Shown: in pieces, positions 1 to 49,365 of the stretch
Numbering within the stretch: the stretch's first letter is position 1
Layout: every line of letters starts with the position of its first letter
NCBI GenBank assembly: GCA_944548615.1
Contig: OX155963.1
Coordinates: forward strand, 31,826,985 to 31,890,984
From: Micropterix aruncella
Taxonomy: Eukaryota; Arthropoda; Insecta; Lepidoptera; Micropterigidae
Direction of reading: 5' to 3'
DNA length: 64,000 nucleotides
Notes under the pieces: generated by a model
What the model saw: the letters and a program-made list of their open reading frames with translations, nothing else
What the model was told of the DNA's origin: nothing
Database searches by the model: none
Program-made: the position numbers and the translations under genes

Positions 1-205
1 GCCGAACCCGCCGCCCCACCACCGTATAATTTGCGGAGTAACAGCAGCAATTTGCCGCTTACACGCAGAACAACGGATGACATAACTTTAGTCTACCCTG
101 GACAACGGCGGTTGCAACATTGCCGAAACTTCGGATGCTACAAACCACGCGGTAAATTCGTTTATCTAATTCGTCATATATCTAAAGAAAAAGCTTAAAG
201 GTAAG
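1..205 (+). repeat. Penelope-linked repeat, copy 1
   Basis: Contains the diagnostic string GACAACGGCGGTTGCAACAT, then CGGATGCTACAAA and CGCGGTAAATTCGTT. The same order is seen at 23600-23815, 33100-33190 and 47985-48080. The left end runs off the window. Confidence 0.6.
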
Positions 206-1019
206 CAATTTTGATGCGATGAAGAGGTCCATACCGTCGTTTCCAAATACTTCAATGGTAAAGATCCAATCAGGTATTCCCTCGGGATCGAAGCATTGAA
301 AAAAACGATTTAAAAAGTGTGTGATAAAAATATGAGTTTCAATAAAAACATTGCCATTTACTGTTAAACCGAGTACGTTTCTACCTTCCCTCGTATGATA
401 CTATCGTATTCAAACAGTTTCTCTCCACAGTTTAGCACCCTACATATACTGTCAACATCTGCCATTCCTGACCTTCACCATCATTGATAAATTTTGTATT
501 TTTTATACTAGCATTTTTCTTTTATTTGTAACGGTACCAACTCATACAATTTTCTATTGCAATTTCACTTTATAGCATTGCCATTGCACGGTAATAGCTT
601 CTCAGATCCTTCAATAGAAAATATTTCACCAATGGATTTTTTGTGGTCTATCTAGAGCTTTATATTTGGATAATAATATAATCTCACTTCTTTTCTAGTG
701 ACATCCATATATCTATCATGCTTATTTTCTTAGTGATCTCATATCGATACATGAAAGGCAAAATGGAGTAAGCAGCAAAATATAATTTTTAGTACTCTCT
801 ACTAAAATTTGCAGATTTGCAGTTTAATTTTAAAACGTATACATGTATAAGATCCTGAACTCGTCGTCTTGATGCAATGTTTATATTATGTCTGGTGCCC
901 AAATTAAAAATTAGTAACCTAGTGGTCCTTCTAAGCGGAGGCTACTGGATAGGAGGCTTCTTCGAGGAGGCTACTGGATAGGAGTTAAATCAACTACAGC
1001 TGTCAACTACAACGAGCAA
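206..1019. other. AT-rich intergenic DNA
   Basis: I see no gene, RNA or structured repeat here beyond a short direct repeat (GAGGCTACTGGATAGGAG) at 947-985. Confidence 0.5.
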
Positions 1020-1716
1020 ACCTGTCACCTCCACTAGGGTTGTCGACTACAGCGGGCGAACCTGTCACACCTCAGGAAGTTTTAACGTTTAGTTGTTCTA
1101 TCTCCCTGGAGTGAGCGCAGAAGACTTGAGGACAAAACAGTCCACCGCCTAGCTACGCCACAAGCCCGTAAGAGGCCAACGCCTTAACCGCGAGATAGCC
1201 AGGAGTGTTACCCGGCGGGCCTACACTCACGCCCTTACTTCCAATTGTGACCAGATTACTCCGGCCTCTCGATTGGTTACGAGTTTGAGGTCGCTTACGC
1301 GGTCCTCTCCCTTACGAAGCGGTGAAACGGTGTTTACCGAATCTATCGCGGACCACAGCGTCCTTTGCCCGGCTGTTCACCCAGGCCCGGGTAGCCGATG
1401 GTCGTTTCAAGAGCAGTCGCCGTAAGGTCCGCAACCACCCGCGCTCTATAAGAAACAGTACTGCTTCCAGACTCCCCCGACTGTTAGTCAGAGTGCACAG
1501 TCGATTGGCTTACGCCGCACGGTGCGCAGACCGTCCAGGAGTGCCAGAAGGTTGATTCCCAGGGGAAACTAACTATAAGGCCAGAGTCCTACCCAGGCTC
1601 GCACTTCATGCGTGGAGGCCGTCGGATAGGTGTTGACCCGTGAGTGTGACCAACCCTAAACAGAGTGGGTCTTCGTGGCCAACTCAGCAAGGGCCCATTA
1701 ACTCCCTAAGGAGTTA
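1020..1716 (+). repeat. GC-rich repeat family, copy A
   Basis: About 690 bp, markedly GC-richer than its surroundings. It starts near GACTACAGCGGGCGAACC and ends near GGGCCCATTAACTCCC. It shares order and most sequence with copies at 1717-2400, 7588-8030, 8970-9645 and 25557-25975. No conserved long reading frame exists, so I cannot assign a class. Confidence 0.7.
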
Positions 1717-2400
1717 CCTGTCACCTCAGGATGGTTTAAAGATATCTGATCGTTCTGTCTCCCTAAGGTGAGCACAGAAGACTTGGAAACCAATCCACAG
1801 TTACGCCACTCATATGTAAAAAGCCGATGGCTTATCGTGTGATGGTTAATCACCTAGCGGGCCAACACTCACGCCCTTACTTCCAGTTACAACCACATTA
1901 CTCCGGTCTCCTGACTGGTTACAGGTCTGAGGTCGCTTGCCAAGTGATTCGGTGTCTGCCGAATCTATCGCAGACCACGGCATCCTTTGCCCGGCGGCTC
2001 ACCTGGTATCGTTTTAAGAGCAGTTGCCGTAAGGTTAACAACTGTGTCTATAGGAAACCGCTCTATAGGAAACAAAGCCTTTTCCAGACTCCCCCGGCTA
2101 TTAGTCGGAATGCACAATCTATTTGCTGAAGCCGTACGGTGCGCAAGCCGTCCAGGAGCGCCCGAAGGTTGACTCCTAGGGGAAACTGGCCCGCAAGCCA
2201 GAGTCTTACCCAAACTCGCACTCCTGCGTAAAGGCTAGCAGATGGGTGTTGACATGTGAGTTTGGCCAACTTTAACACATGGGTCGTAGTTATCTAACTG
2301 CAACAGGGCTCCCTGAATCGTAGGAGTTGAATCGTGAGTTGAGCCGACCAGAGTTAACAAGCAGGTCTTAATGGCTCAACTGCACTAAAACCGTTAGCTC
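1717..2400 (+). repeat. GC-rich repeat family, copy B (tandem with A)
   Basis: Follows copy A directly in the same orientation, from ACCTGTCACCTCAGGATGG to the CCGTTAGCTCCC end. Divergence from copy A is clear but the colinearity is complete. Confidence 0.68.
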
Positions 2401-2569
2401 CCATTAATCATGTACATGGTCAGTATTAACTTCCAGGGATAGGTGTGGCAGATTTTGAATAGACCGAAACGGCACTAAACTTAAATACGCCATTGCCTGG
2501 AGTTCTTCCAAGCTGCTGGCAATTAGTACAGTGTCACCTCATCATTATCAGCAGCAGGCAGACGTTGAC

Positions 2570-3045
2570 TGTTAGAGATAGGCCTAATGCTCTCAAACCG
2601 CACGGCCAAGGTAGCTCTTCACGGAACAAACCTTGAAGTCACCACTACAAGAGGCTGCCCGCAGGGAGGCGTACTCTCGCCCCTACTATAGACTCTTGCA
2701 ATAGATCAACTCCTGCATAGGATGGCAGAGGCCAGGATAGACACACAGGGCTATGCTGATGACCTAGTAGTCATTGTCCGGGGCTTCTGCCAAAACACGA
2801 TCTCACACATAATGCAAAAAGCGTTAACAATCGTTAGCAATTGGTGCAGAGAGAACGAATTATCGGTCAACGCCGATAAGACCGTCCTCGTGCCATTTAC
2901 CAACAAACGTCAACTAGGTGGACTAAAAATGCCAATCTTAAACCACAGGCAGATTCTTTTCTCCAAGGAAGTAAAGTATCAGAGACTCACCTGGAACAGC
3001 CACCTAGACAAAACAATTCAAAAAGCTAAAAGTGCTTTGGGATGA
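2570..3045 (+). pseudogene. LINE reverse transcriptase fragment (I/R1/LOA-like)
   Basis: The frame reads TTRGCPQGGVLSPLL, then TAG where the family has Trp, then TQGYADDLVVIVRG, NELSVNADKTVLVPF and KYQRLTWNSHL. These are the palm-domain motifs of a non-LTR reverse transcriptase with the YADD catalytic site. The element is truncated at both ends and carries the nonsense codon, so it is dead. It may belong to the same family as the RNase H fragment at 10381. Confidence 0.8.
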
Positions 3046-3420
3046 TGAGCGGTCATCCACCTACTTCCTGCGACCGTGGCAATGTCATCGGTCCATCTTG
3101 TGGGGGCGGCTGCCGGTTCGTGGTCGCCACTCGAGAACCCTTTTTCCCTAACGCTGTCAGCTCTGCGAGCTATATGGCCCATTGCCATTTCAAGTTCTTC
3201 TTTTGCAGGTTTTCTCATTTCGGATCCTACCTTGCAGTGAAACTCCAAGCATAGCTCTCTCCATGGCTCGTTGCGCCACTTTTAGCTTCTGTATGTATTA
3301 GCGACCACGTCTCAGTGCCGTATGTTATTACTGGCAACACACACTGATTATAGACTTTCGTCTTGAAACTCTGCGGAATTTGTCACCATCTGCATATCTT
3401 TCAACACCACTTTCTTTATG
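3046..3420 (-). pseudogene. RTE-type LINE C-terminal fragment
   Basis: Read on the minus strand across frameshifts it gives AMLGVSLQGRIRNE, MGHIARRAD, VLEWRPRTG and TRWTDDIATVAGSRWM. This is the characteristic C-terminus of insect RTE/BovB-like LINEs (GHIARR...PPTRWTDD). It abuts the plus-strand LINE fragment. Confidence 0.75.
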
Positions 3421-3489
3421 TAGTGCTTTCTTAAAAATTAACTGAAAATGATGTTATACAATCTTGTCTGACTTCGCGCCTATCTCCTG

Positions 3490-3680
3490 CAAGGACGTAT
3501 TTAGGGGGGACACCGGGGAAACACCCCCCCCCCCCCTGAAAAGTTTTTGAGTAAAAAATAAACGCAAGAAAAAATTAACAATCAGGGAGAATATGCGACT
3601 TATGTACCTAGTGTCAGGCTTGTATTCTGAGGGGATAGTTGGCATGTCCCCCCTGAAACTGAAGTCTGGATACGTGCCTG
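3490..3680. mobile_element. Short MITE-like element with C-tract
   Basis: The ends CAAGGACGTATTTAG and (reverse complement of the right end) CAGGCACGTATCCAG form an imperfect inverted repeat, flanked by CTCCTG at 3484-3489 and 3681-3686. Inside is a G/C homopolymer tract. A reverse-oriented relative lies at 16575-16705. Confidence 0.5.
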
Positions 3681-3945
3681 CTCCTGAACTTGTAAGAATG
3701 GCAAATGACAAGAATGTCGCTTATCGCATTGAGCCTATCAAGTATCATCATATTATAGGTAATTTTTCATTTCATTCATCATATTTTCTTTTCATTACAT
3801 TCGCCATTTTATTTCATTCTTTAATTTGTGTTATGATGCAGTTATAAGGTAGATAATTAAATATTAATTAAATTCTTGTATCGTTTAGATCCCGTTCTTC
3901 AAGACGCCGTCAGTCAACATCCTCCAACAACGGAGGAACAATCGT

Positions 3946-4866
3946 AACGCAGCCATGAGAAACCATCTTGGTCTATTAAATTTAGACAACCCACTCCGAC
4001 ATTCTCTCAAAAGTATTATCTATAGTTTATAACCATAAATTATAGAAAGTCCGATGCTTTTATTGCGGGTATGAGTGTGATTTTCCCGAGACTTTTTTGG
4101 TTTTTTTTTTTTTAAATATCTGTAAATAAATGAATAGGAAATAAAAAAAATGAGTGAAGCGATCAACTAGGTAATGCACAGTGTCAAAATTAAATAAAAT
4201 TCAAAACTTTTCTACGCGAAACGGTTGTTGATTATAGTATCTAATTCTTGCAACACGTAGCGGATGCACTGATTTTTGTAACAGAAACGTTGTACCCCAA
4301 ATAGACAAAAGATAAGAAATCAACGGCTTTCGTAAACATGATACATTCGGGTAATGTGTAATATAATCTTAGATATTTCCGCTATACACGCTTCACGTTT
4401 CTATTATTATTTTAATGTATAACTGAAGATATTTATAGAGCTTAATAGATAGACACTAGAAGGAGGGTTAGGAAAAACAATTATTTTTGTTGTTCAATGT
4501 ATTTTCGTACGTTTCGTTTCTCGTTATTAAGTTCCTACTCCAGAATGAAATACCCACTTTGCGAGATTTTAAGACGAACCAATTTTTGCGTAGTCGTAAG
4601 CTTGTCTTATTCTTTCCACTCGTGATATTGTTGACGTTTTCTATTAATTTTAGTTACGAACAGGAATCCGTTTATTCCGCGTTTTCGTTGTTTCGAGAGC
4701 GGCGCGATTCAACGGTGTTCCTTGCGAAAGGATTTGTTACCGCTGATATGGAATCGAAGGCTATAGCATTCGATAAACTCTTTAATACCAAACAAATTCT
4801 TTTGTTCGTTAATGATTTCACAATGCGTTTTTAATTATTTTTACATTGATTTCAATTTATAAATAG
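3946..4866. other. AT-rich intergenic DNA
   Basis: No recognised gene. A 115-codon open frame at 4487-4834 has no motif I know and no splice or repeat support. Confidence 0.4.
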
Positions 4867-4867
4867 T

Positions 4868-5371
4868 GGGCCCGATTGCGTTTCTTTGTGAACTAAAACT
4901 GAAATTAGTTCAAACGAACGAGATAGAGCAATACGTTTGAGCGGCAATCTCCAGCATCTGTCCTGGAGGCCTGTAGCAACCCAAACAGGCTGCTAACCTT
5001 CTGGGACAGCCTGGCTTGGCTGGAGTAACATGAACACAAATAGAAACATGAGCCACGCACAACGGCCCAATCAAGAGGCCAAGTGCGAGAAAAAAGCCCA
5101 GACAAACTAACTAACAAACTAACTACGTTCGAGCGGAATATGAAAGGAACGATCGTCGATAAAAACTACCTGCCGAACTTATATTCGTCCGAATAACTTT
5201 GAACACATTTCGTGCGGTGTTATATTCAGTTACTTTACCTTTCCGAAGGGTAGTTTTAACGCGAAAAAGTGACAATCGTTCATTTCACATTTCGCTCTAG
5301 CGTATTGCCCTGTCTCGTTCACACGAACTAGTTTCCGATTTTAGTTCGCGAAGAAACGCTATCGAGCCCAG
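4868..5371. mobile_element. MITE with GGGCYCGATTGCGTTTC termini, carrying a nested insertion
   Basis: The left end GGGCCCGATTGCGTTTCTTT and the reverse complement of the right end, GGGCTCGATAGCGTTTCTTC, form an inverted repeat that continues for about 70 bp. The same family is complete at 13995-14295 and truncated at 31505-32147. The copy is split by the insertion at 4945-5124. Confidence 0.7.
4945..5124 (+). mobile_element. SINE-like or LINE 3'-end insertion with (AACT)n tail
   Basis: A 180-bp segment ends in AACTAACTAACAAACTAACT and is bounded by 12-bp duplications, ACGTTTGAGCGG (4933-4944) and ACGTTCGAGCGG (5125-5136). This is the pattern of target-primed retrotransposition. The tail matches that of the LINE ending near 11400. 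Confidence 0.65.
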
Positions 5372-5372
5372 T

Positions 5373-5568
5373 GTAAAATGAATTTACCGCGTGAAGTTTG
5401 TAGCACCCGACGTTTCCAGGATAGACTAAAGTGCTGCCAATCGTCATCTGCGGGTGACGATTGGCAGCACTTTAGCCTACCCCAGATAGCGGCGGTTGCA
5501 ACATTGCCAAAACGTCGGATGTTACAAACTTCTTACAGTAAATTCGTTTTATCTTATTTATAATCGTT
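5373..5568. repeat. Foldback copy of the Penelope-linked repeat
   Basis: The left half (GAATTTACCGCGTGAAG, GACGTTT) is the inverse of the right half (ACGTCGGATGTTACAAAC...TAAATTCG). The centre is CTAAAGTGCTGCCAATCGTC against its complement. It forms a long hairpin like the one at 33016-33200. Confidence 0.65.
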
Positions 5569-6500
5569 ACCGCTGTTTTCACACCAAAGATTTTCCAGAC
5601 TTGCACAACTACTATATTGCAGTCCTCGAATTTCTCTCTAGTCATTTTTATTTCTTTTAAGCGTGTAAATCTTTTTTTTTATCGTATATAGGACTATAAA
5701 CGTACTTTATTTTGTATTTTATTGTAAGATTTAAGGGAAAAATATGTTTATTTTGCTAAAGTAGTGAAATTTTAAACTTGTTATTTACCAAAAATGACTA
5801 TTTAATAATGTGAAACGGTACCCAATTAGTGCTAAATCCCATTTTCATTATTATTATTACTAATAATACGCGAGCAATGTTTAATCCGGCTTTCGATGTT
5901 TATTCCAGTGGATTTAACACTTCTTTTACAACGGGACCTCGAGGGAAATTCTATAATTTCCAAAATAACATCACAATAGTTGAGTTTACGCTGAGGATAT
6001 TAGGCAATATTGTAATAACTCTTCTTAGAATAAAGATGTAATGTTACTGTTTATTATAACATAAAATAAAATAAAAACACGTGACTTTATTATAATAAAC
6101 AGTAGTTTTATATAAATTAATTAAAAATACACAATATTCTAGTCATTTTGAATGAAATGCTTAAAATTATTTAATTGTTAAATTATAATGAAGTAACAAT
6201 GCTCTTCGGCTTTATAAATTGCGAGAGTCACTGTAAAACAGAGATTAAATTAATAAATTGGTGGTTCTTCGTTTATACGCTTGTTTTTATTTTGGGTCGT
6301 TAAGGGTTTTTCCACAAAATTTATATTATTCTCCTGTTATTTTTTGTAGAAGTAGAGGAAAGTTGTACAAAATGATCCCTTTAAGAGAAAACTTATAATG
6401 CATGACTAAAATGATTCTATATATTTTTTATTTTAAGAGTGATATTTTATATACTTATTATGTTTTGAACAAGTAAATATTATATATTAAAAAGAGTAGA
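5569..6500. other. AT-rich intergenic DNA
   Basis: No gene recognised. A small inverted repeat with TACTGTTTATTATAA arms sits at 6045-6105. Confidence 0.4.
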
Positions 6501-6503
6501 AAG

Positions 6504-6874
6504 CATGACTGCTATTATATAAAGTGAACTATTGTACTTTTAATTATTTTTATTGCGGTTTTTTTATGTAATTTTTGTGGTTATGTATATATCCATATAG
6601 ATACATGCATATTTCCTAAATGTACTCAATCAGACCTTTCGCTTGACACAAAATACGAAATATTTATGTTAATTTATTGACATTTAGACAACTACCTTCT
6701 TGATATTTGGACAGTTAACCTACCCTATGACACTCGGGATGACAACAATTCTAACAATACTACATTTTAAAAAATCGCTGCAAGCGTTTAGAAGTTATGG
6801 TCAATAAAGAAACGGACAACATACATAGATGAATCCTGAACACATTACACTCCCTTTTTGTTGGTCAGTCGTGT
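6504..6874 (-). mobile_element. MITE, CACGACTGCC family, copy 1
   Basis: Bounded by ATGACTGC on the left and GGTCAGTCGTG on the right. The interior (TAGAAGTTATGG, CTAACAATAC, ATCCATATAGATACAT) recurs in copies at 31668-32055 and 48654-49181. Confidence 0.6.
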
Positions 6875-6907
6875 AATAAATGCTGCTAGGTAGGCTATTC
6901 TTTTATA

Positions 6908-7283
6908 CAAAGGCGGACACTTGCCTGTCATTTGACCCAGGTTCAAATTGAGTTAGAAGTCAATTCTAATAAAACTTATAGTGTTCTTTTTAATGATAAA
7001 CTTTATTCCTTTCAAAACTAGACAGCAATAAGACTTTTTTCTACACTGAAAGCATTCCTACCCATGATTTCGTTTCAAACTCTGTATTTTTGGATTAATC
7101 GGGATGGACATCTGGTTTTTAAAAATATAATTTAACTTATTTACCAAAATAAATATCGGTTACCACACAGAATCATTTCTAGAGTATTAAACAAAACATC
7201 CAACCATCCAAAATATTAAACACACATCTAAAATATTAAAACTGACTTTTCTCTAATTCGAGTAAATGATATGTCCGCCTTTG
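6908..7283. mobile_element. Possible hAT-like MITE
   Basis: CAAAGGCGGACA at the left and TGTCCGCCTTTG at the right are perfect 12-bp inverted repeats, extended imperfectly. The CAAAGGCGG end resembles hAT termini, but I find no matching 8-bp target duplication. Confidence 0.4.
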
Positions 7284-7587
7284 ATACTTAGCTACTCAGA
7301 TAGTTGTTTGGTGTTTGGAACCATGCTGCTTGTCTCGTTGATACAGTTCTGAGAATCGTGGGCCATTTTTATAATTTACAAGCAATCAAATTCACGCTTA
7401 CCTTGTCAAAATAGGATTTTTATACTTTAACCAAAATCTTTCCCCAATTTACTGCTATTATTAAAGCTTAGTGACAGGTTGATCCTCCGAAGAAACTCTG
7501 GATTTGTTTTAATGAGATGCATAGCCGTTTCGGTCGACATCTATCCATATATTTTATGTAAATATATAATATACATGACTAACAGTA

Positions 7588-8030
7588 GGGCGGTGTCGAC
7601 CACAGCGGGCGAACCCGTCACCCTAGGCTGGTATAACGATATGTGATCGTTCTTTTAGTTGTGGGATAAAAGTAGAAGATTTAGAGACAAGACAATCTAC
7701 TGTCTAGCTCCGCCAACAAGCCCGTCAGAGGCTAACCGGGAAAGGTAACCAGCGGTCAGCCACGCCCCCTCACTACCAGTTTGGAAGGATATCTCCGTCT
7801 GGAATTAACCTTCAGGATACCTCCTGCCTCCCAACTGGTTACAGGATCGAGGTCGCTTGCGCGTTCCTCTCCCTTATGAAGCGGTGAAACGGTGTACACC
7901 GAATCTATCGCGGACCACAGCATCCTTTGCCCGACTTATTCACCTGGGATCTGGTGGCAGAATGGTCGTTTCAAGAGCATTTTCCATAAGGTTAACAGCC
8001 ACCCCCGCTCTATAGGAAACATTACTACAT
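7588..8030 (+). repeat. GC-rich repeat family, copy C (3' truncated)
   Basis: Starts GGTGTCGACCACAGCGGGCG and runs colinear with copies A, B and D up to CCACCCCCGCTCTATAGGAAAC, then stops. It lies about 410 bp beyond the SLC38A9 stop codon. Confidence 0.65.
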
Positions 8031-8443
8031 GACTAACATGATTAGTTATTAGGTAACAAGAGAGAATTCATATTGCTAGTATTTATATACAAAATCGACC
8101 AAAAAAGGGACAGCGCTGTTTTTGCAGCCGAAGGCTTGCTTTTAAAAGGTTAAAGGCATTACTACTAAAACAATAAAATCATTTTACCCAAGGGATCATT
8201 GTGTACACCTTTCCCCTACCTTTAAATGTGTTAATACTGATGATGGACTGGAAATGCGGATGTGGCGATAGAGTGGATAGTGAACATGACAAGTTTGATG
8301 GATTCATCGCCGTAGAGGAAAATTTAACGAGTGTAACCGAATAACACAAAGCGGTGAGTAGGAATTAGTATTGTACTGCCAAGTTATAGACTCATCTTGA
8401 GTAATTACTGTTTCTTAATAAATTATGTGCATATCACAGACAC

Positions 8444-47103
<38,660 letters not shown>

Positions 47104-47514
47104 GTTTGTGGCTGTGTAACTGCAATTTCTGAAAGAAAAATAAAAACGAATAAAATTTTGTATTTTTAATATAAATCTACTTATACTTAGGTTTTCCTTC
47201 CTTTGGAAAATAGATTGGTCCTATGTCCTTATTCTAAAAAAGTGAAAAACTTTGGAATACTGTCGATTAATGACAGACATCATAAAATGAAGTCATCTTG
47301 CGTTTAGGATTTTGGATTATCGTAGCTCTATTGTGAGACCTCGTACTCGCCAACAAGCAAACTTTTCAGGGCATTGGGAAACACTGAATATCTTTGTTCA
47401 CGAGTTTTCTTTTAATTGTGTAAATGGGGTAGAATAAAAAAAATAAAAATAGTGTACTGTACTACTGCACTCTACTGCAGTTTACTGTACTACTGTACAC
47501 CGTATCACCGCTAC

Positions 47515-47650
47515 TTAAGAGAGAGGACCGCGCAAGCGAACCTCGAACCTGTAACCAGTCGGGAGACCGGAATAATCTAATTGCAACTGGAGGTAAGGGC
47601 GCGAGTGTCGGACCGTTGTTTGATTAACCTGGTTATCTCGCGGAAAGGCG
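47515..47650 (-). repeat. GC-rich repeat family, inverted fragment
   Basis: CGAACCTCGAACCTGTAACC and GGGAGACCGGAATAATCT are the reverse complement of the middle of copies A-D. Confidence 0.55.
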
Positions 47651-47694
47651 TTGGCTTCTTACGTGGAGTGGCGTCACTACTAAGCACGTAAGAA

Positions 47695-47965
47695 CCGGAT
47701 ATCATAAATGAATGCGTATACAAAATTTCGTGTCTTTGCTGTTGACCGTTGAGGAGTTCCTTCGTTGGAAGCCATCCCGCAGTCCTGTCTTGGTGAAACT
47801 TATAACGTGCTGTCGTAATTGAATGCATATACAAAATTTCGTGTCTGTGCTGTTGGCCGCTTCAGAGTTCCCTCGTCGTGAGCTAACCCTGGGTGCAGCA
47901 GCCATGTCATGGTGAAACTTAGAACGTTCTATCATAACTGACCTAGAACGGGCTATCATAATAAA
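47695..47965 (+). repeat. Tandem repeat (CTATCATAATTGAATGC unit), 2-3 copies
   Basis: AATGC(G/A)TATACAAAATTTCG, then a GTTGAGGAGTTCC-type block recurs about every 120 bp. It is homologous to 21870-22095. Confidence 0.6.
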
Positions 47966-47969
47966 ATTT

Positions 47970-48125
47970 TGTATCCGGCGTTGCCCAGGGTAGACTTCGG
48001 TTGGTTGCCTTAGACTTCGAGAACGGCGGGTGCAACATCGCCGATACGTCGTGTGTTACAATCTTTACGCGGTAAATTTGTTTTTTATTTTATTCAAACA
48101 ACCGCGATTGTCTGATATCGTATGG
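47970..48125 (+). repeat. Penelope-linked repeat fragment
   Basis: GGCGGGTGCAACATCGCCGA, then CGCGGTAAATTTGTTTT and ACAACCGCGATTGTC. Confidence 0.5.
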
Positions 48126-48653
48126 ACATAACTCGACTTTTTTGAGACTAGTGATAGTAATAGCTTCTGAGCCATAGAATTATCAATACTGAAAAAGCAA
48201 ACTACCTATAACATAAATAAATTCAGTATTCAGCTAGGACCTTTAAAGAAACAGTTTAAACTCCAACACACTATTTATTGATAGTATTTTGTGTATTCTC
48301 GGATAAAGCGTCGATGTGTATTTAATAATTATCTATAACAAATATTCAAATGACGCATGAGGACAATTTTTATTTTGTAGAACTGCACAATATGGGAACG
48401 GCTAATAAGCAACAACCTAATAAACTACAGCCGTTTGTTCAACAATCGCTTATACAAATACGAAATGCTGTATAAATCAAATATTGCATTGTTGGTCTGA
48501 AGTGATTCATTTGTACATATAATGTATGTTTTAGGAGTATCATAAATTCTTTAAATTTGCAGTTAGGAGGAGGGGCCGTGCATAGAGGGGGGGGGGGGGG
48601 GGGGATAGCGTGCGCCACAGGTGAATTGGTGTTTCATATCCATTTTATTGCAT

Positions 48654-49181
48654 TTTTACACGACTGCCCAACAAAAAAACACTGTGACGTGTTCACGGTC
48701 TATCTACAGTTGGGAACTAAGCTAAATGTAAGCGGTGGCTAAGGTGCGGGGACCGGCATTTGGTGTCCCCACCACAGACATTAGTGCTGTGACTCGTCCG
48801 ATCACTCGTCCGATGCTCCTCGACAGTAATAGGTATAGGCCCGACGCTAACGAAAGAAAGCGTGTTCTACGAACGCCGCTTTTATATTTCATCATAACTT
48901 CTAAACGCTCCAACCGATTTAGAAGTGTATGGTATTGTTAGAATCTTTATGTCATATCGGTTGTCATAGGGTACCCTAACTATATATAGTTATATAACAA
49001 TATATTAACATACGTACAATATCGTATATCGTGTTTAGTGTCAAATGAAAGGTCTCGTTGCGTATATTTCAGAAATATGGATAAATATGGATAAACAGAT
49101 ATAGCACAAATATTTCAAAGAAACCTCAATAAAATAGTTAAAAATACAATAGTTCTTTTTCTGTAACGGCAGTCGTGTTTT
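48654..49181. mobile_element. MITE, CACGACTGCC family, fullest copy
   Basis: CACGACTGCCCAACAAAAAA at the left and CTGTAACGGCAGTCGTG at the right are inverted ends. TTTTTA on both sides could be a target duplication but is low-complexity. Confidence 0.65.
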
Positions 49182-49365
49182 TATTCTTGTTAATATGTTC
49201 TTATTATTTGTAGTATCTTTTGACTTGTTCGTAATGGATTTTTTTCAAATACAAAAGACTTTGTTAAATTGTAAATATGAATTAAAATAATGAACACTGA
49301 TTTCGTTCGAAGCATTTCTTGTTACTACAACAGTTAATATTTTATTACCGCTTATGTAATGTATA

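Noticed and set aside
1322..2278. Short frames in the GC-rich repeat copies A and B
   Set aside because: They are not kept in the same frame among copies A-E, so coding is not conserved.
4487..4834. 115-codon open frame in AT-rich DNA
   Set aside because: No recognisable domain, no splice or neighbour support; length is not exceptional for this composition-rich window.
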